Shown: positions 1 to 8,176, numbered from the stretch's first letter. The stretch is 64,000 bases of DNA from Selenomonadaceae bacterium (GCA_017535925.1 JAFXTD010000045.1:23304-87303); one strand, 5' to 3'. The notes: a model not told the origin generated them from the sequence alone. A program made the numbers and translations.

Positions 1-19
1 ATAACGGAGATGACTTTTC

Positions 20-433
20 ATGGCAGCAACGATTGTACTCGGACTTTTAATCGCGGCGGCTTTCGTCTTCGGATTAAGGACAGCTTATCGTGCTTTCTTC
101 AAAGGTGAGGCGGCTTGTTGTTCGGAAGACGGTTGCAGCAGTTGCAGCGGCGGTTGCAATAAGCAAAAACTTTTGGACGACGGCTATCGTGCCCGCGTCG
201 AAAAGATTGAACGCTTTCCGATTCACCGAACGATTGACGTTGACGGCATGACTTGTGAGAAATGCATTTACAAAGTCGTGCGTGCCCTCGAAAAAGTCGA
301 CGGCGTGACGATTGCGGCGGCGAGCCTCGAAAAATTTTCTGCGAAGGTCGGCTTGAGCAAAGACGTTTCAGACGACGTGTTGCGCGAGGCGATTAACAAG
401 GCGGGCTACACGGCGGGAGCAATCACGGCTTAG
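20..433 (+). CDS. FeoB-associated Cys-rich membrane segment joined to a heavy-metal-associated (HMA) domain
   Basis: The 137-aa protein starts with one membrane helix (about residues 3-22), followed by a cysteine cluster CCSEDGCSSCSGGC, as in the small FeoB-associated Cys-rich proteins. Residues about 70-137 form an HMA fold with the metal-binding motif GMTCEKC. The arrangement suggests a membrane-anchored metal-binding partner of an iron or heavy-metal transporter. I infer that feoB or a P-type ATPase lies upstream, outside the window. The stop codon TAG is already part of a heptamer repeat. The fused HMA domain is unusual for the short FeoB-associated family. Confidence 0.7.
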   Translation: MAATIVLGLLIAAAFVFGLRTAYRAFFKGEAACCSEDGCSSCSGGCNKQKLLDDGYRARVEKIERFPIHRTIDVDGMTCEKCIYKVVRALEKVDGVTIAAASLEKFSAKVGLSKDVSDDVLREAINKAGYTAGAITA

Positions 434-483
434 CTGTTAGCTGTTAGCTGTTAGAAACTAGTTCCTAGTTCCTAGTTCCTAAT
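430..483. repeat. Heptamer-based palindromic repeat (TTAGCTG / CTAGTTC units)
   Basis: Three TTAGCTG units are followed by CTAGTTC units, each family tandem with a 7-bp period. It provides the stop codon of the upstream gene. It belongs to the dispersed repeat family seen across the window. Confidence 0.75.
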
Positions 484-492
484 AAAAAAAAA

Positions 493-520
493 AGCGGCGG
501 ACTCAATCGAGTTCGTCGCT
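493..520. terminator. Bidirectional rho-independent terminator
   Basis: AGCGGCGGACTC and GAGTTCGTCGCT form a stem around AATC, with an A-run to the left and TTTTT to the right. It sits between two convergent genes and can serve both. Confidence 0.75.
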
Positions 521-526
521 AAATTT

Positions 527-1345
527 TTATTCCGCGTCGTAAATTTCTTTCAGCAGAGTTTCTTTGCGAAGTTCGAGGCATCGGCAAGATTTTTCGGCGG
601 AAGTATTTTTTATCGCGTCAAGCAAAATGTTTCCGATAAGTTGCGCGTCGTCGAAGAAAATTTCTTTCATGACCTCGTGCGACCAAACTTTAATTCCCTC
701 GCCGTAGTTGACGACGAACGAAAGATTTGCATAGCACGCGCCGATTTCCCTCGCAAGATAAACTTCGGGCGCGAGGCTCTGTCCGACAATATCGGCGTGA
801 CCTTTGAGCATGGAAATTTCGGCGGGGCTTTCAAAGTGACGACCGTCAGTCACGGCGTAAATCCCGCGCTCAAAAATTCTGCCGTTGAAAAATTTTTTTG
901 CCGAAGTCAAAAGTTTTTCGCGCAATTCGGGACAAAGAGCCTCACGCATAATCAAAAGATATTTTCCGTCAAGCTGAACATCTTTTCGCGTCGAGAGGTC
1001 AAGATAATCATCGGGAATCATCAAGTCACGAGGATTGAGCAGGTGATTAATCGTGCCGACTCCGCCTTCGGAAAAAATCCTCTTGACGCCCGCCTCACGA
1101 AACGTCCAAAAAATTTGTCGTGAAGAATCGGCGCGAGTGACTCCGCTGCGCCAGCCGTGCATTTTGCAAGTCATAAAAATTTTTCCGTCGACATTGCATA
1201 AACGAAAGGCGGGGCTTTGACCGTAAGGCGTGTCGAAAAATAAATTCTCCGCCAAAATTTCAACGCCGGCAAAATTTTTCGGGAAGTCACTGCCGAGCGT
1301 GCCGGAACCTCCGATTATCGCGAAGTCGACACTTTGATTTTCCAT
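527..1345 (-). CDS. Purine nucleoside / 5'-methylthioadenosine phosphorylase family protein
   Basis: The 272-aa protein has the N-terminal phosphate-binding segment IIGGSGTLG of the MTAP/PNP family. A later segment contains PEVYLAREIGACYANLSFVVNYGEG, here cited only as the family's 'PEV-LARE-YA---NY' pattern. Such enzymes release adenine or another base from methylthioadenosine or purine nucleosides using phosphate. The usual GPR-STRAES substrate loop is replaced by DGRHFESPAE, so substrate preference is uncertain. It follows ilvB by 9 nt with its own GAGGTGAG site, so the two are probably cotranscribed. mtnP would be the likeliest name if it is an MTA phosphorylase. Confidence 0.75.
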   Translation of the reverse strand: MENQSVDFAIIGGSGTLGSDFPKNFAGVEILAENLFFDTPYGQSPAFRLCNVDGKIFMTCKMHGWRSGVTRADSSRQIFWTFREAGVKRIFSEGGVGTINHLLNPRDLMIPDDYLDLSTRKDVQLDGKYLLIMREALCPELREKLLTSAKKFFNGRIFERGIYAVTDGRHFESPAEISMLKGHADIVGQSLAPEVYLAREIGACYANLSFVVNYGEGIKVWSHEVMKEIFFDDAQLIGNILLDAIKNTSAEKSCRCLELRKETLLKEIYDAE

Positions 1346-1354
1346 AAACTCACC

Positions 1355-3046
1355 TCAAGAATTTCCCAAAACCATTTGGTCGAGACGCCTGCCGCCGGGA
1401 ACCATCGGGATAACATTTTCCTCTTCGGGAACAAAAACGTCGATAACCGTCGCGCCCTTCGAAAACATAATCTCAACCAAATCATCTTCCAACTCTTCCG
1501 CCTTAGTCAATCGATAGCCGCGAACACCCATTGCTTGAGCGATTTTCACGAAGTCACGCTTATATTTGAGTTCGGAGGCGGAGTAGTGATGATTGTAGAA
1601 AAGTCTTTGCCACTGCCCGACCATGCCGAGAATAAAATTGTGAACGATAACAATCTTAACGTCAATGTTGTTATCGGCAAGCGTGGCAAGTTCTTGGATG
1701 TTCATCATAATCGAGCCGTCGCCCGTGAACAGCACAACATTTTTTTCGGGGCAAGCAAGTTTCGCGCCCATCGCCGCAGGAAGTCCGAAGCCCATTGTTC
1801 CGAGCCCGCCGCTTGTCAAAAATTGGCGAGGCTTGCGTGCTTTGAAGAATTGAGCCGCCCACATTTGATGTTGACCGACGTCAGTGACGGCGATTGTATT
1901 TTCGTCGCAAATGCTGCTGATTTTGCTGATAAGCGCGCCGGGTTTAATTTCATTGTCCTCCTCCGTCCAGCCGAAGGGATGTTCCAAACCTTTTTCGACG
2001 GCTTGAGCTTTCCACGCGGAAAATTTTTCGGCGAAGTTCGTAAGTGATTCGTCAAGCTTTTCTCTGAACAGCGGAAGCGATTGACGCAAGTCACCGAGAA
2101 CTTTCAAATCGGCTTGAACATTTTTATTGATTTCGGCGGGGTCAAGTTCAAAGTGGACAATCTTTGCGTTGGGAGCAAAATCTTTGACGCGCCCCGTCAC
2201 TCTGTCGCTGAAACGCATTCCGATACACAACAGCAAGTCGCAAGATTGAATCGCCATGTTCGCGCCGTAAGAGCCGTGCATGCCCGCGAAGCCCAAAAAT
2301 CCGTCGGTGTCAGCGTCGATGCAACCCAAGCCCATTAAAGTTGAAGTCGAGGGGCAACCGAGCCTCGACAAAATTTTTCTCAAGTCGTCTGAAGTCTCCG
2401 AACTTGTCACGCCGCCTCCTGCAAAAATCAGAGGGCGTTCGCAAACTTCAACAGCTTTGACAACTTCCTCAACCGCAGATTTTTCGACGGGATTTTTTCC
2501 GCTGTAGCCGCGCAAATTTATTTCTTCAGGATATTCAAAATCGATTTCGGCATTGAACACGTCGGCGGCAATGTCAATCGACACCGGACCGGGACGACCT
2601 GTCTTTGCAATGAAGAATGCCTCCTTGACGACGCGAGGCAAATCGTTCACGTCTTTGACAAGATAATTGTGTTTTGTTATCGGTGTGGTGATTCCGCAGA
2701 CGTCAACCTCTTGGAAAGAATCTTTGCCGATAGCGGGATTGGCAACCTGTCCCGTGATGCAGACGATTGGAACCGAATCCATGTTGGCAGTTGCAATGCC
2801 CGTAATTAAATTCGCCGCGCCGGGTCCGCTCGTCGCGAAGACCACACCGACTTTGCCGCTTGCCCTCGCGTAGCCGTCAGCCGCATGAACCGCGCCTTGC
2901 TCATGTCCCGTCAAAATGTTCGGGAACTTCATTTTATAAACTTCGTCATAAAGTTTCAGCACGACGCCGCCGGGATAGCCGAAGACCAATTCGACGCCTT
3001 CATTTTTCAGACTCTCAAGAAGAGCCCGCGCTCCGTTCATCTTCAA
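1355..3046 (-). CDS. ilvB: Acetolactate synthase large subunit
   Basis: The 563-aa protein is a ThDP-dependent acetohydroxyacid synthase that condenses pyruvate (or pyruvate plus 2-oxobutyrate) in branched-chain amino acid synthesis. Visible landmarks are the N-terminal FGYPGG and GHEQGAVHAADGYARASG with the catalytic Glu, TSGPGAANLITG, and the C-terminal ThDP/Mg site GDGSIMMNIQELAT. Length is normal for the family. The start is TTG, preceded by GGGAGGT at 8 nt; the ATG two codons later is further from the site. No ilvN, ilvC or leu gene adjoins it, so the regulatory subunit must be elsewhere or absent. Confidence 0.95.
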   Translation of the reverse strand: MKMNGARALLESLKNEGVELVFGYPGGVVLKLYDEVYKMKFPNILTGHEQGAVHAADGYARASGKVGVVFATSGPGAANLITGIATANMDSVPIVCITGQVANPAIGKDSFQEVDVCGITTPITKHNYLVKDVNDLPRVVKEAFFIAKTGRPGPVSIDIAADVFNAEIDFEYPEEINLRGYSGKNPVEKSAVEEVVKAVEVCERPLIFAGGGVTSSETSDDLRKILSRLGCPSTSTLMGLGCIDADTDGFLGFAGMHGSYGANMAIQSCDLLLCIGMRFSDRVTGRVKDFAPNAKIVHFELDPAEINKNVQADLKVLGDLRQSLPLFREKLDESLTNFAEKFSAWKAQAVEKGLEHPFGWTEEDNEIKPGALISKISSICDENTIAVTDVGQHQMWAAQFFKARKPRQFLTSGGLGTMGFGLPAAMGAKLACPEKNVVLFTGDGSIMMNIQELATLADNNIDVKIVIVHNFILGMVGQWQRLFYNHHYSASELKYKRDFVKIAQAMGVRGYRLTKAEELEDDLVEIMFSKGATVIDVFVPEEENVIPMVPGGRRLDQMVLGNS

Positions 3047-3075
3047 AATTTTTTACCTCCCAAAATTTTTAAGCG

Positions 3076-3104
3076 ATTATACAACGAACGCCGCCCTTTG
3101 CCAA
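3076..3104 (-). promoter_or_regulatory. Promoter of ilvB
   Basis: Reading leftward, TTGGCA (3099-3104) and TATAAT (3076-3081) are 17 bp apart, just upstream of the ilvB ribosome binding site. Confidence 0.7.
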
Positions 3105-3128
3105 TAAAAAAACACCCGCCCAAAATTT

Positions 3129-3157
3129 TTGAGCGGATAAAATCTTTCTGATATAAT
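3129..3157 (+). promoter_or_regulatory. Promoter of small hydrophobic toxin mRNA (module 1)
   Basis: TTGAGC (3129-3134) and TATAAT (3152-3157) are spaced by 17 bp. The expected leader of about 50 nt contains ACCTC, which can pair with the GAGGT of the ribosome binding site and hide it. Confidence 0.7.
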
Positions 3158-3215
3158 CTCGCCAATGCCGTACCTCTAAGGCGGTAACTTTACGCTTGAG
3201 GAGGGAGGTGAGATT

Positions 3216-3308
3216 ATGTTCGAGATCCTTACAGCGATCGCAACGAACGTTGTCGGAACTGTTATTGGCGGGCTGATTGTAAGCTATATCGTCAAGAAGT
3301 GGTTCTGA
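3216..3308 (+). CDS. Fst/Ldr-like small hydrophobic peptide, probable type I toxin
   Basis: This 30-codon gene follows a strong GGGAGGTG site. The peptide is one hydrophobic helix with conserved-looking G residues (NVVGTVIGG) and a C-terminal Lys-Lys-Trp. This fits the Fst/Ldr pattern of a single membrane helix ending near a Trp and basic residues. It closely resembles the peptides in the 24-kb array (AT-VVG-VI---V-KW). A terminator follows, and a facing promoter encodes an antisense RNA. Membrane toxicity is inferred from the family, not visible. Confidence 0.75.
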   Translation: MFEILTAIATNVVGTVIGGLIVSYIVKKWF

Positions 3309-3361
3309 CCCGGCAGATCGTCACACTCAACCGCCCGCTAATCGGTCTCATCAATCGGTTA

Positions 3362-3467
3362 CGGCAAACGAACCCCCGCACGGGTCATCACTCCGGCGGG
3401 GTTTTCGTTTCGGTAAAGATTATGTTCTATACTGCGATCCTTACAGCAGCAGTTAGCCTTACTAACG
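3362..3467 (-). ncRNA. Antitoxin RNA of module 1 (predicted)
   Basis: The RNA would start near 3467 from a consensus promoter and end at the terminator shared with the toxin mRNA. Its template carries AGATTATGTTC (3417-3427) and GATCCTTACAGC (3436-3447). These repeat the toxin start region at 3211-3221 and 3224-3235. The RNA can therefore pair with the toxin start codon region although it is encoded downstream. This is the layout of the par/Fst RNA I-RNA II system. Ends are estimates. Confidence 0.7.
3371..3405. terminator. Bidirectional terminator of module 1
   Basis: CCCCGC (3374-3379) pairs with GCGGGG (3396-3401), followed by TTTT on the plus strand. It lies where toxin mRNA and antitoxin RNA converge. 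Confidence 0.75.
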
Positions 3468-3473
3468 TTGAAA

Positions 3474-3502
3474 AATTTATCACAAGCCCGCAACTTTGTC
3501 AA
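3474..3502 (-). promoter_or_regulatory. Promoter of antitoxin RNA, module 1
   Basis: A consensus TTGACA (3497-3502) is 17 bp from TAAATT (3474-3479), reading leftward toward the toxin gene. It is a better -35 than that of the toxin, as expected if the antitoxin is in excess. Confidence 0.75.
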
Positions 3503-3549
3503 TGTAAAAAAAATTACTTCGACTGCTCGTCATTGAAAAAATTCTTTTA

Positions 3550-3747
3550 TCACTTATGATTCCGCTCTTTCAAAACAGCCGCCGCAATTCTTTTTTGAAG
3601 GTCGTTGCCGTTTTTGTAGAGGTCAATTAATTTTTCGTTATCGTAAGTCCGAAATTCGTCGCGCATTTCTTTCATTCGTTCCAAGTTTTTCATCTTGTCG
3701 CCGAGCAACGCATTGCCGAAAGTTTCATACATTTCTTTAAGTGCCAT
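3550..3747 (-). CDS. Small charged protein of unknown function at the end of the type III R-M operon
   Basis: The 65-aa protein is rich in Lys, Glu and Arg and looks wholly helical, with no membrane segment or metal motif. It starts 13 nt after res behind an AAGGAGG site, so it is probably translated from the same transcript. I do not recognise the family. Possible roles are a regulator or accessory of the restriction system, but nothing in the sequence proves this. Confidence 0.6.
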   Translation of the reverse strand: MALKEMYETFGNALLGDKMKNLERMKEMRDEFRTYDNEKLIDLYKNGNDLQKRIAAAVLKERNHK

Positions 3748-3760
3748 AAGCTTTGCCTCC

Positions 3761-6307
3761 TTATCTGAAAAATTCTTTTATCTGTGTCGAAAGGTCGCGC
3801 CCTCTGTCGTCGCGCTTTGTCGCCATCAAAAATTTTCCGCCGTTGCGTCGCTCCCAAAGTTCGCCGACCAAATTTTTTTCTTTTGAATCGTCGTTTGTTT
3901 TAAGTTGCTCGCCTTTGTATTCAATCGCCGCATAAGTTCCGTCAGTCAACTTAATCACAAAGTCGGGATAAAATTTGCCGTCATGTTTCGGCAACCAAAA
4001 AGAATACAGCGGCTCGCTTTCAACATTTCTTATCCACGTCTCAACTTTTTTGTTCGTGTCAATCAGTTGCGCGCAAACAATTTCTTCGGAATTCATGTCG
4101 CCGATTGTCGAATAAAAATGTTTTTCGAATTGAACGCGCCCTCGATAAAAACTTTTCGCGGGATAATTTTCCGGCTCGAAAATTTTCGTGATGCTCGGGC
4201 TCACACAGGCGACACTCTCCGCGCCGAAAAGTGCTTGTTGCCAACCTTTTTCATACGCCTCCGCTCGACAAGCTTTAACTTTTTCCGTCAACAGTTTCAG
4301 CAAAGTAAATCTCAAGCGAACCGTTTCCGCAAGCGAAAGATTTTTCTCCGCCGACAAGCGATTTAAAATTCGGCGTATGAATTCCGCGAGGTCTTCAAAA
4401 ATTAAATCCGTCGTCAAAATTTTTTCCGTGAACCAACCTACAAGCTCGTTAAGCGTCCAATTCGTTTCGCCGTGAAATAAATTTTCCGTGTCGTCGCCCA
4501 AATATTTTTCGGTAACCTTGTGCCCCGCCACGTCGAATTCATAAATCTGCGCCTCAACGTCCTTTTGAAAATTCGGCAGGTCGGTATCGTGATTGCCCGT
4601 CAGTTTCCAAGTATCGGGCAAAAAATCTTCTTCCGGCTCGGCAATTTTTATTTCGTCTTCAAGATTCAAACAGAGCATCGGAATTTCAAATTTCACTCCG
4701 CGTGCGGCAGGCGAATCTTTAGGCGGTTGAAAGTCCTCGTGATGAATCGCTTTCAAAAATTTTTCGCGGGCGTCCTCTCCTTTAAAAATTTTGTTCGCAT
4801 TGATCTTGAGCTCCGTTAAATCTTCCGCCGAAAGATTTTCCAAGACAAGTTCATAGCCTTCCGAAGTTTTTTCGACGATTGCCGCGCCTTGCAAAAATAA
4901 ATTCAGCGTGCCCAACTGCGGGCGTTCGTCCGTCAAAATTTTTATCGTCTTCGGTGTGTCGAAAAGATTCTGAACTTTTAACGCAGTCTTTGTCTCCGCG
5001 TCTTCGAAGCCCATATTCAACAGGTCGTCGCGAATATTTGCCGCTGCCGTCATCCAATCCTTGACCGCAACGAACGCATAAGCTCTGTTGAGTTCGGAGG
5101 CATTTCGTCGGGAGGCGTAGGGCATGCGCAAAACTCTGCCCAAAAGTTGCTCGGCGTCTTTGGGCGAATGAATTTTTGCAACCGAACAAAACACATAAGC
5201 AAACGGACAGTCCCAGCCTTCCTTGAGTGCTTGAACCGTTATCACGTAGCGAATTTGACAATCTCTCGAAAATAAATTCACGCCGTCCAATTCGTGCCGC
5301 TCGCCCGTCGCAATCGCTATTTGTTCTTCGGGAACCTTCGCGCCTTCCGTCAAATATTTTTTCACAACGTCGACGGTAACTTCCTTGTCTTTGTTCTCCG
5401 CTTGGAAAAGTGCTATCGGTCGAATGTATTCTGCTTCCCGTGCCGCCAATTTTTCCAAAGCCGTCCGCCTTTGCACCGCGCTGTCGATTGTCATTTCCCA
5501 TGATTGATTTTCCGTGAGCTCTATCGGCAACTTTATCATTTCTTCCGCTTTCAATTCGGACGCGCTGACTTGAAATAATACGTTCGATTGATTCGCGGGC
5601 GTCGCCGTCAATTCGATAACTGCTGCCGGTCGCAACTTTTGCATTATCTCCAAACTCAACGGGCTCGAATAATTGTGCGCCTCGTCGATTATAATCAGCG
5701 GGCGAAGATACGCTATCAAATTCCCGAACGACTTCCACCCGCCGTTCTCTCCGATTTCAAAATATTTTTCTTGAGGAATTGCTCGGAAACACGGCTCCAA
5801 ATCCTCGTTGGCTTGATAAACTTTTCGTCCTTCTTTATTCGTCACGCGGAAGGATTGAAACGTTGCAACAAAAATATTCAGCGATTGCGTCAAGTCTTGC
5901 GGGCGCAGTTGTCTGAACTCCGTCACGTCAAAAATTTTTACAGACTTGAATGCCTCGTCCAACACTTGCCGATAAAAACTTTTCACGTCGCGCAAAACTT
6001 TCAAGGTCTGTTGTCGTATCACGTCCGTCGGCACAAGCCAAAGCACCAAAGGATATTCACGCTCCAAAAAATTTTCCGCCGCCAATTTTATCGAACACGC
6101 GCCCAATAATGTTTTGCCGCCGCCCGTCGGAAGTCGCAAGCAAATGTACGGCGCATCTTCCAAGCCTTTCAACGAAAAATATTCCGGCGAATAACTCATC
6201 GCGTTTTGATTTTCTTTAAACGCCTCCGCATTGCCGATTATCTTTGCCTCCGATAAAAATTTTCCAAGCGTCTTCAACGTCTCTTCCTGATAATTTTTCA
6301 GTTGCAT
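3761..6307 (-). CDS. res: Type III restriction enzyme, Res subunit
   Basis: The 848-aa protein has a superfamily 2 helicase core: Walker A PTGGGKT near residue 60, DEAH in IIIDEAHNYSS near 210, TATPA, and the QLLGRVLRMP motif VI region. Near residues 780-805, YPDFVIK followed by IEYKG is a PD-(D/E)XK-type nuclease site. Res subunits use ATP to communicate between recognition sites and cut DNA together with Mod. The mod gene lies upstream on the same strand but is separated by a 540-bp gap carrying a type I toxin-antitoxin-like module. The gene appears intact. Confidence 0.9.
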   Translation of the reverse strand: MQLKNYQEETLKTLGKFLSEAKIIGNAEAFKENQNAMSYSPEYFSLKGLEDAPYICLRLPTGGGKTLLGACSIKLAAENFLEREYPLVLWLVPTDVIRQQTLKVLRDVKSFYRQVLDEAFKSVKIFDVTEFRQLRPQDLTQSLNIFVATFQSFRVTNKEGRKVYQANEDLEPCFRAIPQEKYFEIGENGGWKSFGNLIAYLRPLIIIDEAHNYSSPLSLEIMQKLRPAAVIELTATPANQSNVLFQVSASELKAEEMIKLPIELTENQSWEMTIDSAVQRRTALEKLAAREAEYIRPIALFQAENKDKEVTVDVVKKYLTEGAKVPEEQIAIATGERHELDGVNLFSRDCQIRYVITVQALKEGWDCPFAYVFCSVAKIHSPKDAEQLLGRVLRMPYASRRNASELNRAYAFVAVKDWMTAAANIRDDLLNMGFEDAETKTALKVQNLFDTPKTIKILTDERPQLGTLNLFLQGAAIVEKTSEGYELVLENLSAEDLTELKINANKIFKGEDAREKFLKAIHHEDFQPPKDSPAARGVKFEIPMLCLNLEDEIKIAEPEEDFLPDTWKLTGNHDTDLPNFQKDVEAQIYEFDVAGHKVTEKYLGDDTENLFHGETNWTLNELVGWFTEKILTTDLIFEDLAEFIRRILNRLSAEKNLSLAETVRLRFTLLKLLTEKVKACRAEAYEKGWQQALFGAESVACVSPSITKIFEPENYPAKSFYRGRVQFEKHFYSTIGDMNSEEIVCAQLIDTNKKVETWIRNVESEPLYSFWLPKHDGKFYPDFVIKLTDGTYAAIEYKGEQLKTNDDSKEKNLVGELWERRNGGKFLMATKRDDRGRDLSTQIKEFFR

Positions 6308-6379
6308 ATTTCTTCGCCTCCTCGAATCAGTTTTCGATTGAACAAATTTTTTTCCTGCGCAAGCAAAAAAAATAATCGC

Positions 6380-6407
6380 TTTACAACGATCGACTTTCTG
6401 CTATAAT
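6380..6407 (+). promoter_or_regulatory. Promoter of small hydrophobic peptide, module 2
   Basis: TTTACA (6380-6385) and TATAAT (6402-6407) are 16 bp apart. The transcript leader holds CTCTCCTC and GAGGGGAG (6432-6452), a hairpin that would cover the ribosome binding site. Confidence 0.6.
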
Positions 6408-6462
6408 CGTTGCCAAGCGATAGATGGTCGGCTCTCTCCTCAAAGAGGGGAGGTGACGCACT

Positions 6463-6540
6463 GTGACGAAGTTCGAATGGATTAGCATTTTGCTCTCCGC
6501 AGGCTCGTTCATCGTGTCTCTGCTTTCGTACCTGAAGTAA
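6463..6540 (+). CDS. 25-aa hydrophobic peptide, probable holin-like/type I toxin
   Basis: A GTG start follows GAGGGGAGGTG. The peptide is a short polar head, one hydrophobic helix (ISILLSAGSFIVSLLSYL) and a terminal Lys, resembling small holin-like toxins of the TxpA/BsrG kind more than the Fst-like peptides at 3.2 and 24 kb. A facing promoter lies 130 bp downstream. It is placed between mod and res on the opposite strand. Function is inferred from shape and context. Confidence 0.6.
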   Translation: MTKFEWISILLSAGSFIVSLLSYLK

Positions 6541-6589
6541 TTCCCCACCCGGAAGTAAGCCGTCGCGTCCAGATTCTCTAAAACGTTTC

Positions 6590-6664
6590 TATATTCTTGG
6601 AGAGGGTCGACGCTCCCAAACATCGACTCGCCCGCGCTCCGTTCATGACGGGGCATTTTCATTT
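6590..6664 (-). ncRNA. Probable antisense antitoxin RNA, module 2 (end unknown)
   Basis: A strong leftward promoter predicts an RNA starting near 6664 and running toward the 3' end of the peptide mRNA. It crosses CCCG/CGGG arms near 6632-6654 that may form a terminator for the rightward transcript. The left end is not clear. A weak repeat (GGTCGACGC near 6607 against GGTGACGC near 6452) could be the pairing site. Confidence 0.4.
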
Positions 6665-6671
6665 CAAGCAA

Positions 6672-6700
6672 ATTATAATTGACGCAGAAAATTTTTTCAA
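6672..6700 (-). promoter_or_regulatory. Promoter of module 2 antisense RNA, overlapping the mod stop codon
   Basis: TTGAAA (6695-6700) and TATAAT (6672-6677) are 17 bp apart. The -35 box includes the TGA stop codon of mod. The same promoter could also help express res downstream. Confidence 0.65.
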
Positions 6701-8157
6701 GCTTTTATTTTTGTCGGCGTCTGTCGGAATGTTATCCCTTGCGATTTTAAATTCTCCGTGCTTATCTTGCATGAGTTCCCGAAAATTATTTTCGCGCCGT
6801 CGTGGGCAGGCAACGTCTCCAAAATTTTTTTCGTCAGCTCGCCTTCCAAGAGGTAATATGCCGTGCCGTTGTCTGTCCCAAGCAGCGGCAAATTTTTTTC
6901 GTCGAAGGTGTAAGGCTTGCCCGTGCACTTGTGCCAAATGTAAGCCGCAAGCTGTTCGAAGGTCACGGCAGAATTTATCGCGCCCGTCTCGTCGAAGAAT
7001 CGCTCGCCCAAGCTGCAATAGTCAAAACTCCCGCCAACTCTCTTGACGCGCTCGGCTGTTATCGTCTTGCAATATTCTTTTTCCTCTATCAATATGAATT
7101 TGCGCTCGCCGCCGTCGCTGTTGTTCAAGTTGATAACCGCATGTGCCGTCGTCCCGCTCCCCGCGAAGGCGTCAAGTACAATAGAATTTTTATCAACGTT
7201 GCCCATTTTCAAAACGCGCTCGATAAGCTCGACAGATTTTGGATAATCGAAAACATTCGTGCCAAAAATTTTTTTTACCGTGTCGGCTCCCGTTCCCGAA
7301 TCGTCAATCCATGTTGTGAATTTTTTCGTTCGCGCCTCGCCGTCTATTGGTTCATAAATTTTTTCGTAAGCAACCCATTCATCGTTCTTCTTAACGAATT
7401 CAATCAAGCCGTCGTCAAGTGCCTGTTGCATTTTATTTTTGCCCCAACGCCAACAACCTTCTGCAGTCTTTGAAAGCATCGGGTAAAGCTCGGAGCCGTC
7501 GGGAGCGGGTATCGAATAAAACAAATTCGGACGGTCTGCGCGGCGGCTGTTCGCACCCCACTTGCGAAGGAGTTGCGTCTTATAATTTCTACCGCGTTCG
7601 GCGTCGAACTTCGGATAAGTTTCGTTGATTTTAATTTCTTTGCCCGCTGTGAACGTCGTTGTGCTTTTCGCGTAGCAAATCAAATATTCGTTGACAACCG
7701 CGAAAAATTTGCTGTCTTGCCGACCGCCGGAACGTTTAACGGAACATTGCGCGACAAAATTTTTTCTGCCGAAAATTTCATCGCAAATGACTTTGAGATA
7801 ATGAGCCTCTTCGTCGTCGATAGAAATAAAAATTGCGCCGTCGTCTGATAAAAAATCGCGAAGGAGTTCGAGGCGCGGATACATCATGGAAAGCCAAGCG
7901 GAGTGCTCAAAATTATCGTCGTAGTGTTCGAAAGCCGAATGAGTATTGTACGGCGGGTCAATGTAAATGCATTTGACACGTTGACGATAGAAAGGCAAAA
8001 GGGACTTGAGGGCGTCGAGGTTATCACCCTGCACAATCAAGTTGCCGGAATTTTTAACGCCGCAGCTCAAAGCCGAATCAAATTGAAGGATACGATAGGG
8101 CGTGAGCTTGGCAATTTTGAGCGCGTCAGATTTTCCGTTCCAATCCAAAGTCGGCAA
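6697..8157 (-). CDS. mod: Type III (beta-class) DNA adenine methyltransferase, Mod subunit
   Basis: The protein of about 486 aa carries the catalytic motif IV DPPYNT near residue 68 and the SAM-binding motif FAGSGTT near residue 330. This order is that of beta-class amino-methyltransferases, including type III Mod. The start is TTG at 8157 with GAGGAGG 8 nt upstream; the longer frame would run into comF. Mod methylates one strand of its site and guides Res. At 486 aa it is shorter than many Mod proteins, so the target recognition region between the motifs is compact. It begins 20 nt after comF and may share its transcript. Confidence 0.88.
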   Translation of the reverse strand: MPTLDWNGKSDALKIAKLTPYRILQFDSALSCGVKNSGNLIVQGDNLDALKSLLPFYRQRVKCIYIDPPYNTHSAFEHYDDNFEHSAWLSMMYPRLELLRDFLSDDGAIFISIDDEEAHYLKVICDEIFGRKNFVAQCSVKRSGGRQDSKFFAVVNEYLICYAKSTTTFTAGKEIKINETYPKFDAERGRNYKTQLLRKWGANSRRADRPNLFYSIPAPDGSELYPMLSKTAEGCWRWGKNKMQQALDDGLIEFVKKNDEWVAYEKIYEPIDGEARTKKFTTWIDDSGTGADTVKKIFGTNVFDYPKSVELIERVLKMGNVDKNSIVLDAFAGSGTTAHAVINLNNSDGGERKFILIEEKEYCKTITAERVKRVGGSFDYCSLGERFFDETGAINSAVTFEQLAAYIWHKCTGKPYTFDEKNLPLLGTDNGTAYYLLEGELTKKILETLPAHDGAKIIFGNSCKISTENLKSQGITFRQTPTKIKA

Positions 8158-8176
8158 GGCAAATTCCTCCTCAAGT

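Noticed and set aside
3299..3559. Plus-strand 86-codon frame after toxin 1
   Set aside because: It crosses a strong terminator and the antitoxin RNA gene; no start signal.
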